Positions 48,178-58,153 of a stretch of 64,000 nucleotides of DNA are shown here, one piece after another. This stretch comes from Shimia sp. SK013. GTDB taxonomy: Bacteria; Pseudomonadota; Alphaproteobacteria; Rhodobacterales; Rhodobacteraceae. Position numbers and translations under genes: made by a program. How positions within the stretch are numbered: position 1 is the stretch's first letter; each line of letters begins with the position of its first letter. The stretch spans positions 62,001-126,000 of the forward strand of contig NZ_LAJH01000013.1 of assembly GCF_001292625.1 (NCBI RefSeq). The letters are read 5' to 3'. The notes beneath the pieces are model-generated. The model had not been told where the DNA came from and ran no database searches. It saw nothing but the letters and a program-made list of their open reading frames with translations.

Positions 48178-48507
48178 ATGAACTTAACAAGTAAAACAGA
48201 AGGCGAGACACGAATTGTAACGGTGCACGAAACCCGCATCGACGCATCTGTCGCGATCCAGTTCAAAGACCGCATGCGAGAGGAAACCGATTCCGCCGAA
48301 GGACGCGTCGTATTGGACCTGTCCGAGGTCGACTTCATCGATTCCAGCGGCCTCGGCGCCATTGTCGCCGCCATGAAACAGTTGGGCAGCAAGCACCGGA
48401 TGGATCTTTCCGGCCTCAATGAGAACGTCGACAAGGTTTTCCGCCTAACCCGCATGGACACGGTTTTCAAAATCCACCCCTCTCTGGAGGTGGCGCTGGC
48501 AGCTTGA
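48178..48507 (+). CDS. STAS-domain anti-sigma factor antagonist (RsbV/SpoIIAA-like)
   Basis: The 109-residue STAS protein has the phosphorylation motif 'VDFIDSSGLGAIVAAMK' with Ser56 as the expected phospho-acceptor. Such proteins, when unphosphorylated, bind the kinase partner and free its target. The gene precedes an ATP-binding anti-sigma kinase by 30 bp, so the two form a partner-switch unit. Confidence 0.92.
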   Translation: MNLTSKTEGETRIVTVHETRIDASVAIQFKDRMREETDSAEGRVVLDLSEVDFIDSSGLGAIVAAMKQLGSKHRMDLSGLNENVDKVFRLTRMDTVFKIHPSLEVALAA

Positions 48508-48537
48508 GTTGCCAGTATCAAGGAAGGACCGGGGCAC

Positions 48538-48981
48538 TTGGTCAAAAATCATCCCGACATCCACATCGAACTCGAAGGCACGCCTGAAGAAGTGCGCGCC
48601 GCGCTGATGAAACTGCGCGAACGCCTATCCGAGCATCAGGTTGAGACATTCAATGCTGGTACCCTCGAAGTGGTGCTCGCAGAAGTGTTGAACAACGTCG
48701 TCGAACACGCGCTCGCCAATCATAGCGACGGCACAATCACACTGTGCGCCAATTATGACGTCAACAAATGGTGTATCCGGGTGCGCGACAACGGCACACC
48801 GATGCCTGACAATCAGATCCCGGCCGGCGAACAGCCAGATGTCGACGCCGATCTATTGGACTTACCCGAAGGCGGCTTTGGATGGATGATGGTGCGCACG
48901 CTTGCCCATGACATCGTCTATGCCCGCACGGCACACAACTGGAATGAGCTGACCTTTACCATTCCGGACACGCCCGGCTAA
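48538..48981 (+). CDS. Anti-sigma-factor-type ATP-binding kinase (RsbW/SpoIIAB-like)
   Basis: The 147-residue GHKL protein has an N box 'EVLNNVVEHALAN', a G1 box 'VRDNGTPMPD' and a G2 box 'GGFGWMMVRTLAHD'. It would phosphorylate the adjacent STAS protein. TTG start at 48538 follows AAGGAAGG. A sigma factor target and the activating phosphatase are not in this window; in alphaproteobacteria such pairs can control other effectors. Confidence 0.9.
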   Translation: MVKNHPDIHIELEGTPEEVRAALMKLRERLSEHQVETFNAGTLEVVLAEVLNNVVEHALANHSDGTITLCANYDVNKWCIRVRDNGTPMPDNQIPAGEQPDVDADLLDLPEGGFGWMMVRTLAHDIVYARTAHNWNELTFTIPDTPG

Positions 48982-49090
48982 CCACGCGCACCTCGGTTTG
49001 GGCCCAAGTCCACTTTCTGGACCTTGCACTTCGTCCCAAGCTGCCTCAGTCTCCGTTCCAAGAGGCAGGCTGACAACACAAGGGACACCT

Positions 49091-50668
49091 ATGCGCGACT
49101 TTCAACTTCCCGGGCGTTCGCCCGTTATGTCCTCAAACGGCATGTGCGCGACGTCGCACCCATTGGCGGCGCAGGCCGCACTCGATATCCTGAAATCCGG
49201 CGGCTCTGCCATGGATGCCGCCATCGCTGGCGCGGTGCTTCTTGGCATTTGTGAGCCGCAATCCACCGGAATCGGCGGCGATTGCTTCGCTTTGGTCTCC
49301 TTGCCCGGCAGCAGCGAAGTCCATGCCTTCAACGGCTCAGGCCGGGCCCCGGCCGCGGCAAGCGCCGCCCGCCTGCGCGACATGGGCCACACGGCGGTAC
49401 CTGTGTTTGATGTTGAGGCGATCACCGTTCCCGGCGCCATTGACGGCTTTTGCCAACTGTCTGAAAAATACGGAAAACTCGGCATCGCTGACAGCCTTTC
49501 CCCTGCCATCCACTATGCTGACGCCGGCGTACCTGTCGCGCCGCGTGCCGGGTTTGACTGGGGCAACAATGGCCGCACTTTGCAGGGTCATGGCCGCACT
49601 CACTTCATGAACAACGACAAGCCTTATTCGACCGGCCAACTCTTCAAGGCCCCCGGTCAAGCCGAGGTTCTGCGCCGCATCGCCAAAGAAGGCCGCGACG
49701 CCTTTTACACTGGCGAAATTGCCGAAGACATGGTCGCCACCTTGAATGCTCTTGGCGGCGTGCACACGATGGAAGACTTCGCCGACAGCGTCGGCACCGA
49801 CGCCACGCCGGTTAGTGGCACATATAAAGACGTAGAACTGATCGAGCATCCGCCCAACGGCCAGGGAGCTGTTGCGATCTTGATGCTCAACATTCTCAAG
49901 CATTTCGACATCGCCTCGATGGACCCCTTCGGCACGCAACGCGCCCACATCGAGGCCGAAGCTGCCAAGCTCGCTTACGACGCGCGCGACCGGTTTATTG
50001 CCGACCCGGACTCCACCACGCGACTGGATCATCTGCTGAGCGAAGAAACCGCCGCCAAACTTGCCGCGCTGATCGACCCGAAAAAGGCGCTGCCTCACCC
50101 TGCCCCACTGACCGAAGCGGTGCACAAAGACACAGTCTATATCACCGTCGTCGACAAGGATCGCATGGCGGTCTCGCTGATCTATTCGATTTTCCACGCT
50201 TTTGGCTCCGGCATTGCGTCTGAGAAATTCGGCATCCTGATGCAAAACCGTGGCGGCGGCTTTACCCTGCAAGACGGCCACCCCAACGAGCTCGGCCCCA
50301 ACAAACGCCCGATGCACACCATTATCCCCGGAATGACCCGCCGCAATGGCGTTGTCGAAATGCCCTTCGGCGTGATGGGCGGACATTATCAGCCCAACGG
50401 TCACGCCCGCGTGCTGACCAATATCGAAGACTTCGGCATGGACGCCCAAGAAGCATTGGACGCGCCGCGCTCCTTTGCCGAAGATGGCGTGCTCAAAGTC
50501 GAGCGCGGCTATTCTGACACCGTGCGTCAGGACCTCGCTGACCTTGGCCATACCGTCGAAATCCCGCCCGCCCCGTTGGGCGGTGCACAGGCGATTCAGA
50601 TCCATCCCGATGGCTATTTGATCGGCGCCTCTGACCCGCGCAAAGACGGCGCAGCGATTGGATACTGA
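49091..50668 (+). CDS. Gamma-glutamyltransferase family protein (YwrD-like)
   Basis: The 525-residue Ntn-hydrolase has the family N-terminus 'GMCATSHPLAAQAALDILKSGGSAMDAAIAGAVLLGICEPQSTGIGGDCF' and the autoprocessing Thr348 in 'KDTVYITVVDKD', which would head the small subunit. Two differences from true GGT: the sequence after the Thr is V-Y-I-T rather than T-H-x-S, and the oxyanion 'SSM' motif is replaced by 'KRPMHTIIPGM'. This is the YwrD-like branch; it may act as an acylase or amidase rather than use glutathione. No signal peptide, so it is probably cytoplasmic. ATG at 49091 is preferred to a frame start at 48998. Confidence 0.88.
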   Translation: MRDFQLPGRSPVMSSNGMCATSHPLAAQAALDILKSGGSAMDAAIAGAVLLGICEPQSTGIGGDCFALVSLPGSSEVHAFNGSGRAPAAASAARLRDMGHTAVPVFDVEAITVPGAIDGFCQLSEKYGKLGIADSLSPAIHYADAGVPVAPRAGFDWGNNGRTLQGHGRTHFMNNDKPYSTGQLFKAPGQAEVLRRIAKEGRDAFYTGEIAEDMVATLNALGGVHTMEDFADSVGTDATPVSGTYKDVELIEHPPNGQGAVAILMLNILKHFDIASMDPFGTQRAHIEAEAAKLAYDARDRFIADPDSTTRLDHLLSEETAAKLAALIDPKKALPHPAPLTEAVHKDTVYITVVDKDRMAVSLIYSIFHAFGSGIASEKFGILMQNRGGGFTLQDGHPNELGPNKRPMHTIIPGMTRRNGVVEMPFGVMGGHYQPNGHARVLTNIEDFGMDAQEALDAPRSFAEDGVLKVERGYSDTVRQDLADLGHTVEIPPAPLGGAQAIQIHPDGYLIGASDPRKDGAAIGY

Positions 50669-50671
50669 TCG

Positions 50672-51058
50672 ATGACCATCACCCCTGTGAAAACCCTCGT
50701 AGCGCAAGCCAAGGACCAGATCACCAGCCTGTCACAAGACGCGGCCGAGGAGATGGTGGCAGATGGAAAAGCGCTGTTTGTCGACATCCGCGACCCGCGC
50801 GAATTGGCGCGTGAGGGCCGAATCGAAGGCGCGTTTCACGCCCCGCGCGGCATGCTGGAATTCTGGTTTGATCCCGAAAGCCCCTATCACAAACCTGCGC
50901 TGGCGACCGACAAAACCCTGATCCTGTTCTGCGCCAGCGCGTGGCGCAGCGCCTTGTCGGTGAAAACCCTGCAAGACATGGGCGCCACCAATGTGGCCGA
51001 GATGGAAGGCGGGTTCGCAACGTGGAAAAAACGCGGCGCACCAGTCGACACCGACTGA
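50672..51058 (+). CDS. Rhodanese-like sulfurtransferase
   Basis: The 128-residue single rhodanese domain has the active-site loop 'CASAWRS' with Cys87 and a 'GFATWKKRGAP' tail. It would transfer sulfur from a persulfide or thiosulfate. The gene starts three bases after the gamma-glutamyltransferase-like gene stop, so they are co-transcribed, which links it to thiol or glutathione-type metabolism. Confidence 0.92.
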   Translation: MTITPVKTLVAQAKDQITSLSQDAAEEMVADGKALFVDIRDPRELAREGRIEGAFHAPRGMLEFWFDPESPYHKPALATDKTLILFCASAWRSALSVKTLQDMGATNVAEMEGGFATWKKRGAPVDTD

Positions 51059-51088
51059 CGCGCCCAATTTTTCACGGCCCAAACGGGC

Positions 51089-51415
51089 TCAGTTCATGTT
51101 GTAATGCAGCGGGTATATCCCGTCTTCCATCGGACCAAACATCTCCGGCAGGTCAGGATGGCCAACCGGTTCGCCGGAATAATCCGCGATTAGGTTCTGC
51201 TCAGAAACATAAGCCACATAGTAGCTTTGGTCATTCTCGGCCAACAGATGATAAAACGGCTGGTCTTTCACCGGCCGACTTTCCTCAGGGATGTTCTCAT
51301 ACCATTCGTCGGTATTGGAAAACTCGGGGTCGACGTCAAACACCACGCCGCGAAACGGGTGTTTACGATGACGGACCACTTGACCGAGATAATATTTTGC
51401 GCGTGTTCTAAGCAT
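51089..51415 (-). CDS. hspQ: Heat shock protein HspQ
   Basis: The 108-residue protein has the HspQ/YccV-like pattern 'AKYYLGQVVRHRKHPFRGVVFDVDPEF', 'DQPFYHLLAE', 'SYYVAYVSEQNL' and 'FGPMEDGIYPLHYNMN'. In enterobacteria HspQ binds hemimethylated oriC and stimulates DnaA and Lon-dependent degradation. It is a monocistronic gene convergent with the rhodanese. Confidence 0.95.
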   Translation of the reverse strand: MLRTRAKYYLGQVVRHRKHPFRGVVFDVDPEFSNTDEWYENIPEESRPVKDQPFYHLLAENDQSYYVAYVSEQNLIADYSGEPVGHPDLPEMFGPMEDGIYPLHYNMN

Positions 51416-51498
51416 GTATTGCAGCCTCTATTGCCTAAAGTTAGACCCTTCAAGGGGGCAATGTCCAACTTTTGACACATTTTTCCGGGAAACAGTCT

Positions 51499-52380
51499 GT
51501 GAACATAATCTTAACAGTTCTCGAAATTGTCGCGCCGGTCTTCCTGGTCGCGGGGGTTGGCTTTGCCTGGGTAAAGGCCGGATTTGAATATAGAATTCAA
51601 TTTGTTACCCGCCTCGCCATGACACTGGCGGTGCCCTGTCTGATCTTCACCGCATTGATGAAAACGCAAGCTGATCTCGCCACCCTTGGCACGCTCGCCA
51701 TCGCCGGAAGTGTCGGCTACGCCGTCATTGGCGTGCTGTCATGGGGGATCTTGTCGCTCGCTGGCCTCGACATCCGCACCTACCTCGCACCGGTGATTTT
51801 TGGCAATACCGGCAATCTTGGCATTCCGTTGTGTTACTTCGCCTTTGGACAGGTCGGGCTTGAGGCCGCCGTGGTCATGCTGGCAGTGACCGCGATCTGG
51901 TCTTTTACAATCGGCATCTGGCTGGTCGCGGGCAAAGGCTCGGCGGGCAAGATCCTCAAAGAACCGATGATCGCCGCCACCATTCTGGGCGCGCTGTTCC
52001 TGTGGCAAGGCTGGGAAACGCCGCGCTTTCTGACCAACACGCTTGATTTGATTGGTCAAATGGCAATCCCCCTGATGCTCATCACGCTGGGCGTGGCCGT
52101 CGCCCGCCTCACCCCGGCCCGCGTGACCACCGCAATTTGGCTATCGATCGCCAAACTGGCGCTGTGCACCGCCGTGGGTTGGGGCGTGGGCCTCGCATTT
52201 GGCCTAACCGGCGCCATTTTTGGCGTGCTGGTACTGGAATTGGCGACGCCCGTGGCCGTCACCGCCTATCTTTTGGCGGAAAAATACGAGGCTGACAGCA
52301 ACGCTGTCGCGGGACTAGTGATGGCCTCGACTCTGACATGTGTGATCGGATTACCGCTCATCCTTGGCTTTCTGGTCTAG
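51499..52380 (+). CDS. AEC (auxin efflux carrier) family transporter
   Basis: The 293-residue membrane protein has about ten hydrophobic helices with the AEC halves 'MTLAVPCLIFTALMKT', 'GNTGNLGIPLCYFAFG' and the C-terminal 'LLAEKYEADSNAVAGLVMASTLTCV'. Members export carboxylates or amino acids. GTG at 51499 is chosen because it puts the first helix at the N-terminus; a longer TTG start lacks support. Convergent with nothing; next gene is 77 bp downstream. Confidence 0.88.
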   Translation: MNIILTVLEIVAPVFLVAGVGFAWVKAGFEYRIQFVTRLAMTLAVPCLIFTALMKTQADLATLGTLAIAGSVGYAVIGVLSWGILSLAGLDIRTYLAPVIFGNTGNLGIPLCYFAFGQVGLEAAVVMLAVTAIWSFTIGIWLVAGKGSAGKILKEPMIAATILGALFLWQGWETPRFLTNTLDLIGQMAIPLMLITLGVAVARLTPARVTTAIWLSIAKLALCTAVGWGVGLAFGLTGAIFGVLVLELATPVAVTAYLLAEKYEADSNAVAGLVMASTLTCVIGLPLILGFLV

Positions 52381-52457
52381 CCCCCCGCGATTGTGATTTC
52401 ATCTCGCAGGTGGAATGCGCTAAAGTATCGCAAAACAACAAACATAGCGTGAGGCAG

Positions 52458-53045
52458 ATGAGCAGAGTCCTTATCGCGCTTTTGGCCGTCCTTATCGTGG
52501 CGTCCTGTGGTGGCGGCGACAAACAGCCACCAAGAAACCTTGAGAACGCATGTTCGATTCTCAAGGAGAAGAAGCATTTCGGCAAAGCGTTCAAACGAAC
52601 GCAGCGCAAATGGGGTGTGCCGGTCAACGTGCAAATGGCCGTGCTGTATCAGGAGAGCAAATTTGTCTCCAATGCCCGCACACCGCACAAATATATTCTC
52701 GGCGTGATGCCAATGGGGCGTCAATCCTCGGCTTATGGGTATGCTCAGGCGCTCGACGGCACTTGGGATCAATACCGCAAGGAAACCCGCAACCGCAGCG
52801 CCAAGCGTAACGACATCCGCGACGCGTCCGATTTCATGGGTTGGTACTTCACCAAGTCCCGTGAGCGGAACGGCGTTTCAATGGCGGACGCTCGGGGTCA
52901 GTATTTGAACTACCACGAGGGACACACAGGGTATGCCCGCGGCACCTACAGGAACAAATCGTGGCTGGTACGCGTGGCCGACGACGTCAACAGCCGCGCG
53001 GCCCGTTATGGCCAGCAACTGCAAGGCTGCAAACGATTGTGGTAA
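52458..53045 (+). CDS. Lytic transglycosylase-like lipoprotein
   Basis: The 195-residue product has a lipobox ('IVASC', Cys at about residue 19) after a hydrophobic segment, so it is a lipoprotein. The mature part has the SLT motif 'QMAVLYQESKF' with the catalytic Glu and 'GYAQALDGTWDQYRKET' as the second motif. It would cut peptidoglycan at the outer membrane. ATG at 52458 has a Shine-Dalgarno-like GAGGCAG upstream. It is close to lolA, the lipoprotein carrier gene. Confidence 0.88.
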   Translation: MSRVLIALLAVLIVASCGGGDKQPPRNLENACSILKEKKHFGKAFKRTQRKWGVPVNVQMAVLYQESKFVSNARTPHKYILGVMPMGRQSSAYGYAQALDGTWDQYRKETRNRSAKRNDIRDASDFMGWYFTKSRERNGVSMADARGQYLNYHEGHTGYARGTYRNKSWLVRVADDVNSRAARYGQQLQGCKRLW

Positions 53046-53063
53046 AGTCGGCAGGCGCGGGGC

Positions 53064-53675
53064 TCAGTTGGCGCCGCGCCGTTCCCGGTCAATGTCAAAA
53101 ATCCGGTTGCCCAGCGGCATTCCTGACTTGGTATCTCCAAGGATCACAGTGGTCTGACTGCCTGTGTTGTCATTGATCACCCACTGCCGCAGCTCCACCG
53201 GATCAGCCGTAAACTTCAACTGAATGCTGCCAATGTCAGGATTTTGCGGATCTTGCGCGGTCACCACGGTGGCTGTGCCGTCATAGTCGTGCCCGACCAC
53301 CATATTGGCCTGCCCAAGGTTCACGTCCTTATCCAGAATGATCGACAGCGGCGTGCGCTTCAGCGGATAAACCTCCGGCGGCTGGTTTGACCGACCGTCA
53401 AAAATCGCCACGCTGTTGTTGAACGTCAGAACAAGGGCTTTGTCCGGCGGGTTGTATTCGAACCGCATCATTCCAGGCCGTTTGATAAACAGCTTGCCAG
53501 TCTGCACGGATCCGTCGTCCGATATCTGCGTGAAATTCGCCTGCACGGTGCCCATGTCGTTCAAATAGTCAGACAGCGCATCCAACGAAATCTGGTCCGC
53601 CTTCGCAGGCAAAGCATAAGCCGCAACAGACGCGGCCACGACAGCGGGGGCAACAAAGCTTTTCAACATTCTCAT
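53064..53675 (-). CDS. lolA: Outer-membrane lipoprotein carrier protein LolA
   Basis: The 203-residue periplasmic chaperone has a signal peptide (to 'PAKAD') and the LolA pattern 'LDALSDYLNDMGTVQANFTQISDDGSVQTGKLFIKRPGMMRFEYNPPDKAL' and 'PLKRTPLSIILDKDVNL'. It carries lipoproteins released by LolCDE across the periplasm. Coupled with ftsK in the same direction, 80 bp apart with a stem-loop in between. Confidence 0.93.
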   Translation of the reverse strand: MRMLKSFVAPAVVAASVAAYALPAKADQISLDALSDYLNDMGTVQANFTQISDDGSVQTGKLFIKRPGMMRFEYNPPDKALVLTFNNSVAIFDGRSNQPPEVYPLKRTPLSIILDKDVNLGQANMVVGHDYDGTATVVTAQDPQNPDIGSIQLKFTADPVELRQWVINDNTGSQTTVILGDTKSGMPLGNRIFDIDRERRGAN

Positions 53676-53691
53676 AGCCTTAAACTAAGCA

Positions 53692-53724
53692 ACCGCCGCT
53701 CGGAAATCAGCCCCGAACGGCGGT
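53692..53724 (-). other. Stem-loop between ftsK and lolA
   Basis: ACCGCCG (53692-53698) pairs with CGGCGGT (53718-53724) and TCGG (53700-53703) with CCGA (53713-53716), an 11-bp stem with one mismatch. There is no T-run, so it is an mRNA-processing or attenuation hairpin in the ftsK-lolA message. Confidence 0.5.
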
Positions 53725-53755
53725 CACAATCCTGTGTCAGCGACGCACCGCCGAC

Positions 53756-56740
53756 CTATTGCTCGGGCACCAGAATTTCGCGTTTGCCCACATGGTTCGC
53801 AGCACTCACCAAATTCTCGTCTTCCATCTGCTCCACAAGGCGCGCGGCCTTGTTGTACCCAATCGCCAGTTTGCGCTGGATATAGCTGGTCGAACACTTG
53901 CGGTCCTTGATCACAATCGCAACGGCCTGATCATAAAGCGCATCTTCGCCCGTGGTGTTGCCACCGGTATTGAGACCGAGAACTGCATCGATATTATCGG
54001 CCTTTTCGTCGGCCGGCCCTTCAACCACGCCCCCGATGTAACTTGGCGGACCAAAGCTCTTGAGGTGGTTGACGATTTCCTCAACCTCTTCATCGCTCAC
54101 AAACGGGCCATGACACCGGGTGATCTTGGCGCCACCAGCCATATAAAGCATGTCACCCATGCCCAGCAGTTGCTCGGCGCCCATCTCACCCAGAATGGTG
54201 CGGCTGTCGATCTTGGACGTCACTTGGAACGAAATCCGTGTTGGGAAGTTCGCCTTAATCGTACCGGTGATCACATCTACCGATGGGCGTTGTGTGGCCA
54301 TAATCAGGTGAATACCCGAGGCCCGCGCCATCTGTGCCAGACGCTGGATGCACGCTTCAATCTCCTTGCCCGCCACCATCATCAGGTCGGCCATCTCGTC
54401 TACAACAACGACGATATATGGCATTTTCTCAGGCATAATCTCTTCGGTTTCAAACACTGGCTCGCCGGTGTCATCATCAAAACCGGTCTGCACGGTACGC
54501 GAGAATGTCTCGTTCTTGGCAAGTGCGTCGGCCACGCGGCTGTTGTGGCCATCGATGTTGCGCACGCCCATTTTGGACATCTTGCGATAGCGTTCTTCCA
54601 TCTCGCCGACGACCCACTTGAGCGCCACAACGGCCTTCTTCGGGTCGGTCACAACCGGTGACAACAGGTGGGGAATGCCGTCATAAACCGACAGTTCCAG
54701 CATCTTGGGATCGATCATGATCAAACGGCAATCATCTGGTGTCAGACGATAAAGCAGCGACAGGATCATCGTGTTGATCGCCACCGATTTACCGGACCCC
54801 GTGGTCCCCGCAATCAACAAGTGAGGCATCTTGGCCAAGTTGGCCACCACCGGATCGCCGCCAATGTCTTTGCCCAACGCCAGCGGCAGCTTCATATTGC
54901 TGTCGCCAAAATCGCGCGCGCTCAGGATCTCGCGCAGCACCACTTTCTCGCGGTTCTCGTTTGGCAACTCGATGCCAATCACACTGCGGCCGGGCACCGT
55001 GGACACACGCGCCGACAAAGCCGACATCGACCGTGCAATGTCATCCGCAAGGCCAATCACGCGGCTGGCTTTCAGACCCGGCGCAGGCTCAAGTTCATAC
55101 ATCGTTACAACGGGGCCGGGGCGCACCGAAACGATCTCGCCTTTGACACCATAGTCGTCCAAAACGGATTCCAGCATCCGCGCATTCTCTTCCAACGCAT
55201 CATCGCTCAGATGATGGCGCGAGATTTCCATTGGGCTTTCCAACAGGTTCAGCGGCGGCAATTCGTATTCGATCTTGGTCTCGTCAAAGGCCAGCGACGG
55301 CTGCGCCTCTTGCTTGGCCCGCGTCGACGGCTGCACCGGCTTGTTCTGGCGCGGCTGCACCACCTTGCGCTGCTCGGGTACCGGAATCTGCTGTGGCGTC
55401 GCTTGGCGGTAGGGCGGCATCGAAGCCGGTTCCGCAAGCATCGGGTCCTGCCAGCCCGAGTCGTCGTCCAAGACAACATCTTCGGCCATTGGTGTTTCTT
55501 CATACATCTGCGGCGCGGTCATTGCCGGCATCCCAGCTGAAAGCGGCGGCTCGGCGCGCAGACCAACACCGCCCGTCAAAGGTGGCTCCATCGGATGGGC
55601 CGCTTGCGGGATCTGCGCTTCATCCTGCGCATCTGTCGCCAGCACCAAGGGCGCAGGTCGACGACCGCGGCCTTTGGTCAGCGGTTTGTCGGCGTGCAGA
55701 TCGGGATGCAACTCGGCGTCCATATCCGGCGGCGACACTGCTTCGCCACGCTGCGCACGGCTGCGCATCACGTCGGCGATCTTGGATTTGATCCGCGCCT
55801 CTCCGCCCGGCACATCCGCGATGTCCTGCACAAAGATATTCTCAACCAGTTCCTGTTCCGGCAATTCTTCAGGGGCCGCTTCGGTCCGCTTGATCAGCGT
55901 CGGCATCCGCAGGCGCGGCTTGGCAAACGGCGCAACTTCTTCAATCGTCGACGCAGGCGTGTCCTCAACCACAGCGTCATTCCAGCCCTCGACAGCCGCT
56001 TGCGCGACGCGTGCTTCTTCAGCTTCGCGGCGCTCCTGACGGCGGGTTTGCATGGTCTTGGCTGCCTGCGATGCGCCGGCAACTGCGCCGCTTGCACCAC
56101 GGCCCAACAGGGTCATCAACTTGTCGTAGGCCAACACCAGACCCACCACGATCCGGCGCGCAACGCCTTGCAGCTCCGCCTTGGTGAAGCCAAGCGTAAA
56201 CAGCCCGATCGCAACAAAGGCCACGCCGGTCGCCAACGACAGGATTTTCACGCCCGCCTGAGCCCCGATCGGCAGCACTGTCAACAAAAAGCCGGTCACA
56301 GTATCGCCAAACAGCCCGCCAACACCAAAGTCATGAGTCCACGTCACACCAGGGGCCAAAGTAGAGGCATAGATCGCCCCCAAGGCCAACATGATCGGCG
56401 CGAAAATGATACGGGATTGCACCCGGTCTTCGCCAATATGTAGCGCCAAACGCACGCCCCAAACGACCAATACTGCCGCCACACCCCAGCTTGCAAAGCC
56501 GATGATCACAAACAATCCGGCAGAAATCGACGCCCCAATCCAGCCCATCCAGTTCTGCACCGGCGCATCTGTCACCGACATGAAACTGGGGTCCGTCGGC
56601 GTATAAGACGCAATCATCGCCGCCGCCATCAGACCAAGCCCAATCAGCACAAAACCAATCAGCTCCTTGCCTCGTTTTTCCACCGCTGCCTGTGTTGCAC
56701 TGTCCAAAAGAGGGCCTCTTCCACGCGCTTGATATGCCAT
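53756..56740 (-). CDS. ftsK: DNA translocase FtsK
   Basis: The 994-residue protein moves chromosome ends through the division septum. It has four N-terminal membrane helices (within residues 25-190), a variable Gln/Pro-rich linker (about 200-500), the motor with 'GTTGSGKS' (Walker A, about residue 643) and '[12 protein letters not shown]' (Walker B, about 770), and a C-terminal gamma winged helix ('[27 protein letters not shown]') that reads KOPS. Length is within the alphaproteobacterial range. It heads a leftward operon with lolA. Confidence 0.97.
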   Translation of the reverse strand: MAYQARGRGPLLDSATQAAVEKRGKELIGFVLIGLGLMAAAMIASYTPTDPSFMSVTDAPVQNWMGWIGASISAGLFVIIGFASWGVAAVLVVWGVRLALHIGEDRVQSRIIFAPIMLALGAIYASTLAPGVTWTHDFGVGGLFGDTVTGFLLTVLPIGAQAGVKILSLATGVAFVAIGLFTLGFTKAELQGVARRIVVGLVLAYDKLMTLLGRGASGAVAGASQAAKTMQTRRQERREAEEARVAQAAVEGWNDAVVEDTPASTIEEVAPFAKPRLRMPTLIKRTEAAPEELPEQELVENIFVQDIADVPGGEARIKSKIADVMRSRAQRGEAVSPPDMDAELHPDLHADKPLTKGRGRRPAPLVLATDAQDEAQIPQAAHPMEPPLTGGVGLRAEPPLSAGMPAMTAPQMYEETPMAEDVVLDDDSGWQDPMLAEPASMPPYRQATPQQIPVPEQRKVVQPRQNKPVQPSTRAKQEAQPSLAFDETKIEYELPPLNLLESPMEISRHHLSDDALEENARMLESVLDDYGVKGEIVSVRPGPVVTMYELEPAPGLKASRVIGLADDIARSMSALSARVSTVPGRSVIGIELPNENREKVVLREILSARDFGDSNMKLPLALGKDIGGDPVVANLAKMPHLLIAGTTGSGKSVAINTMILSLLYRLTPDDCRLIMIDPKMLELSVYDGIPHLLSPVVTDPKKAVVALKWVVGEMEERYRKMSKMGVRNIDGHNSRVADALAKNETFSRTVQTGFDDDTGEPVFETEEIMPEKMPYIVVVVDEMADLMMVAGKEIEACIQRLAQMARASGIHLIMATQRPSVDVITGTIKANFPTRISFQVTSKIDSRTILGEMGAEQLLGMGDMLYMAGGAKITRCHGPFVSDEEVEEIVNHLKSFGPPSYIGGVVEGPADEKADNIDAVLGLNTGGNTTGEDALYDQAVAIVIKDRKCSTSYIQRKLAIGYNKAARLVEQMEDENLVSAANHVGKREILVPEQ

Positions 56741-56761
56741 CTCGTTACCTACCTCGTTCTT

Positions 56762-57940
56762 TTATCCGTAAATGCAGGCGCGCAGCTTGGTGAGCGCTTC
56801 CTGTACTTCGGTCTTTGGGGCCACCAAGGCGACCCGAATAAATTTTTTGCCGGGGTTAAATCCCTCGGCGTCGCGGCTCAGATACGCGCCGGGCAACACC
56901 CGCACGCCGGTCTCTGTCCACAATTTGACCGCGGCCTCTTCGCCGTCGTCCACCGGCAACCACAGGAAAAACCCGGCCTGCGGGCTCTTGTATCCCGGCA
57001 CATCCCCAAGAATCGCGTCTGCAATGTCGAACTTTTTGGCATAAAGGGCGCGGTTCTCTTCCACATGCGCTTCGTCCGCCCAAACCTTTTCGGCCGCACG
57101 CTGCAACGGCAGTGGCAAAGGCGCGCCGGAATAGGCCCGTAGCTGGCGAATACGTCGGATGCTCTCCGGCCCGCCCGCGACAAAACCGGACCGCAAGCCC
57201 GGCAGATTTGATCGCTTGCTCAGCGAATGGAAAATCAGAACCCGTTCGGGGTCTGCTCCCATCTCATGCGCGATCTGCAAGGCACCGGTCGGCGGTGTCT
57301 CGCGATATACTTCGGAATAACACTCATCGGCGAAAATTTGGAAATCGTGCTTTTCTGCCAGCGTGATGAGCGCACGCCAATAGGCCGCATCCGCCACCGC
57401 GCCCTGCGGATTGGCAGGCGAACACACGTAGGCAATCGCGACGCGATCTAACACATCCGCGTCCAACGCGGCAAAATCCGGCAAATGGCCACTTGCCTCG
57501 GTTGCTGGCACAAACCGCGCCTCTGCCCCCACGGATGCGGCAGCCACAGCATAAACCTGATAGAACGGGTTCGGCGTTAAAATGATCGGCAGCGACCCGT
57601 TTTTGGTTTCCGGGCACAACGCCATCGCGGCGTTATAAAGCCCCTCACGCGTGCCATTCAGCGCCATAATCTGCGCCGACGGGATACCGACGTCATACCG
57701 ACGCTTTATCCACGCGGAAATAGCATCCAAAAGCTCAGGCGATCCATCATTGGGCGGGTATTTGTTGAAACCTTCAGCATGTTGGACAATCACATCCGTG
57801 ACCCACTGCGGAAAGGTATGTTTCGGCTCACCAATGGTCATATGCGTGACCGGCCCACCTGGTTGCAGGTGATCCAATAGCGCGCGCAAACGCGGGAACG
57901 CATAGGCCGGTAGGTTCGAAAACCGCTCGGGGAACATCAT
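56762..57940 (-). CDS. Class I/II aminotransferase (succinyldiaminopimelate aminotransferase-like)
   Basis: The ~392-residue PLP enzyme has 'HMTIGEPKHTFPQWV', 'ALNGTREGLYNAAMALCPE', 'NPFYQVYAVAAASVGAEARFVPA', 'VCSPANPQGAVAD' and 'HSLSKRSNLPGLRSGFV' with the PLP lysine. The pattern is that of the DapC type, which makes N-succinyl-LL-diaminopimelate for lysine and peptidoglycan. GAGG lies ahead of ATG 57940. It precedes ftsK in the same orientation (21-bp gap). Confidence 0.9.
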   Translation of the reverse strand: MMFPERFSNLPAYAFPRLRALLDHLQPGGPVTHMTIGEPKHTFPQWVTDVIVQHAEGFNKYPPNDGSPELLDAISAWIKRRYDVGIPSAQIMALNGTREGLYNAAMALCPETKNGSLPIILTPNPFYQVYAVAAASVGAEARFVPATEASGHLPDFAALDADVLDRVAIAYVCSPANPQGAVADAAYWRALITLAEKHDFQIFADECYSEVYRETPPTGALQIAHEMGADPERVLIFHSLSKRSNLPGLRSGFVAGGPESIRRIRQLRAYSGAPLPLPLQRAAEKVWADEAHVEENRALYAKKFDIADAILGDVPGYKSPQAGFFLWLPVDDGEEAAVKLWTETGVRVLPGAYLSRDAEGFNPGKKFIRVALVAPKTEVQEALTKLRACIYG

Positions 57941-58153
57941 ATTCAATCTGCCTCAGGATCGGGATCATATCGCCCCGTTTCAAACCCAAGTTACCCAATG
58001 CGAGTCCGCCAGTCCACTAAAATGCCGAAGACTCCGGCACTTGTGGCCTCTGCGCCACCCGACATTTCTGCGATAAACTAACTAAACTTCTTCATTTGGC
58101 GCAAATCACTGCAAAAGCGGTTGCGACAAAGGCCGTGAACGACCGCAGCCCGA

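Noticed and set aside
48982-49090. N-terminal extension of the gamma-glutamyltransferase-like protein to 48998
   Set aside because: The extra 31 residues are Ser/Pro-rich with no family match, and the ATG at 49091 starts the conserved N-terminus.
49337-50707. 456-residue minus-strand frame opposite the gamma-glutamyltransferase-like gene
   Set aside because: No domain features and a Gly/Arg/Val-rich shadow composition; the plus-strand frame has the processing Thr and conserved core.
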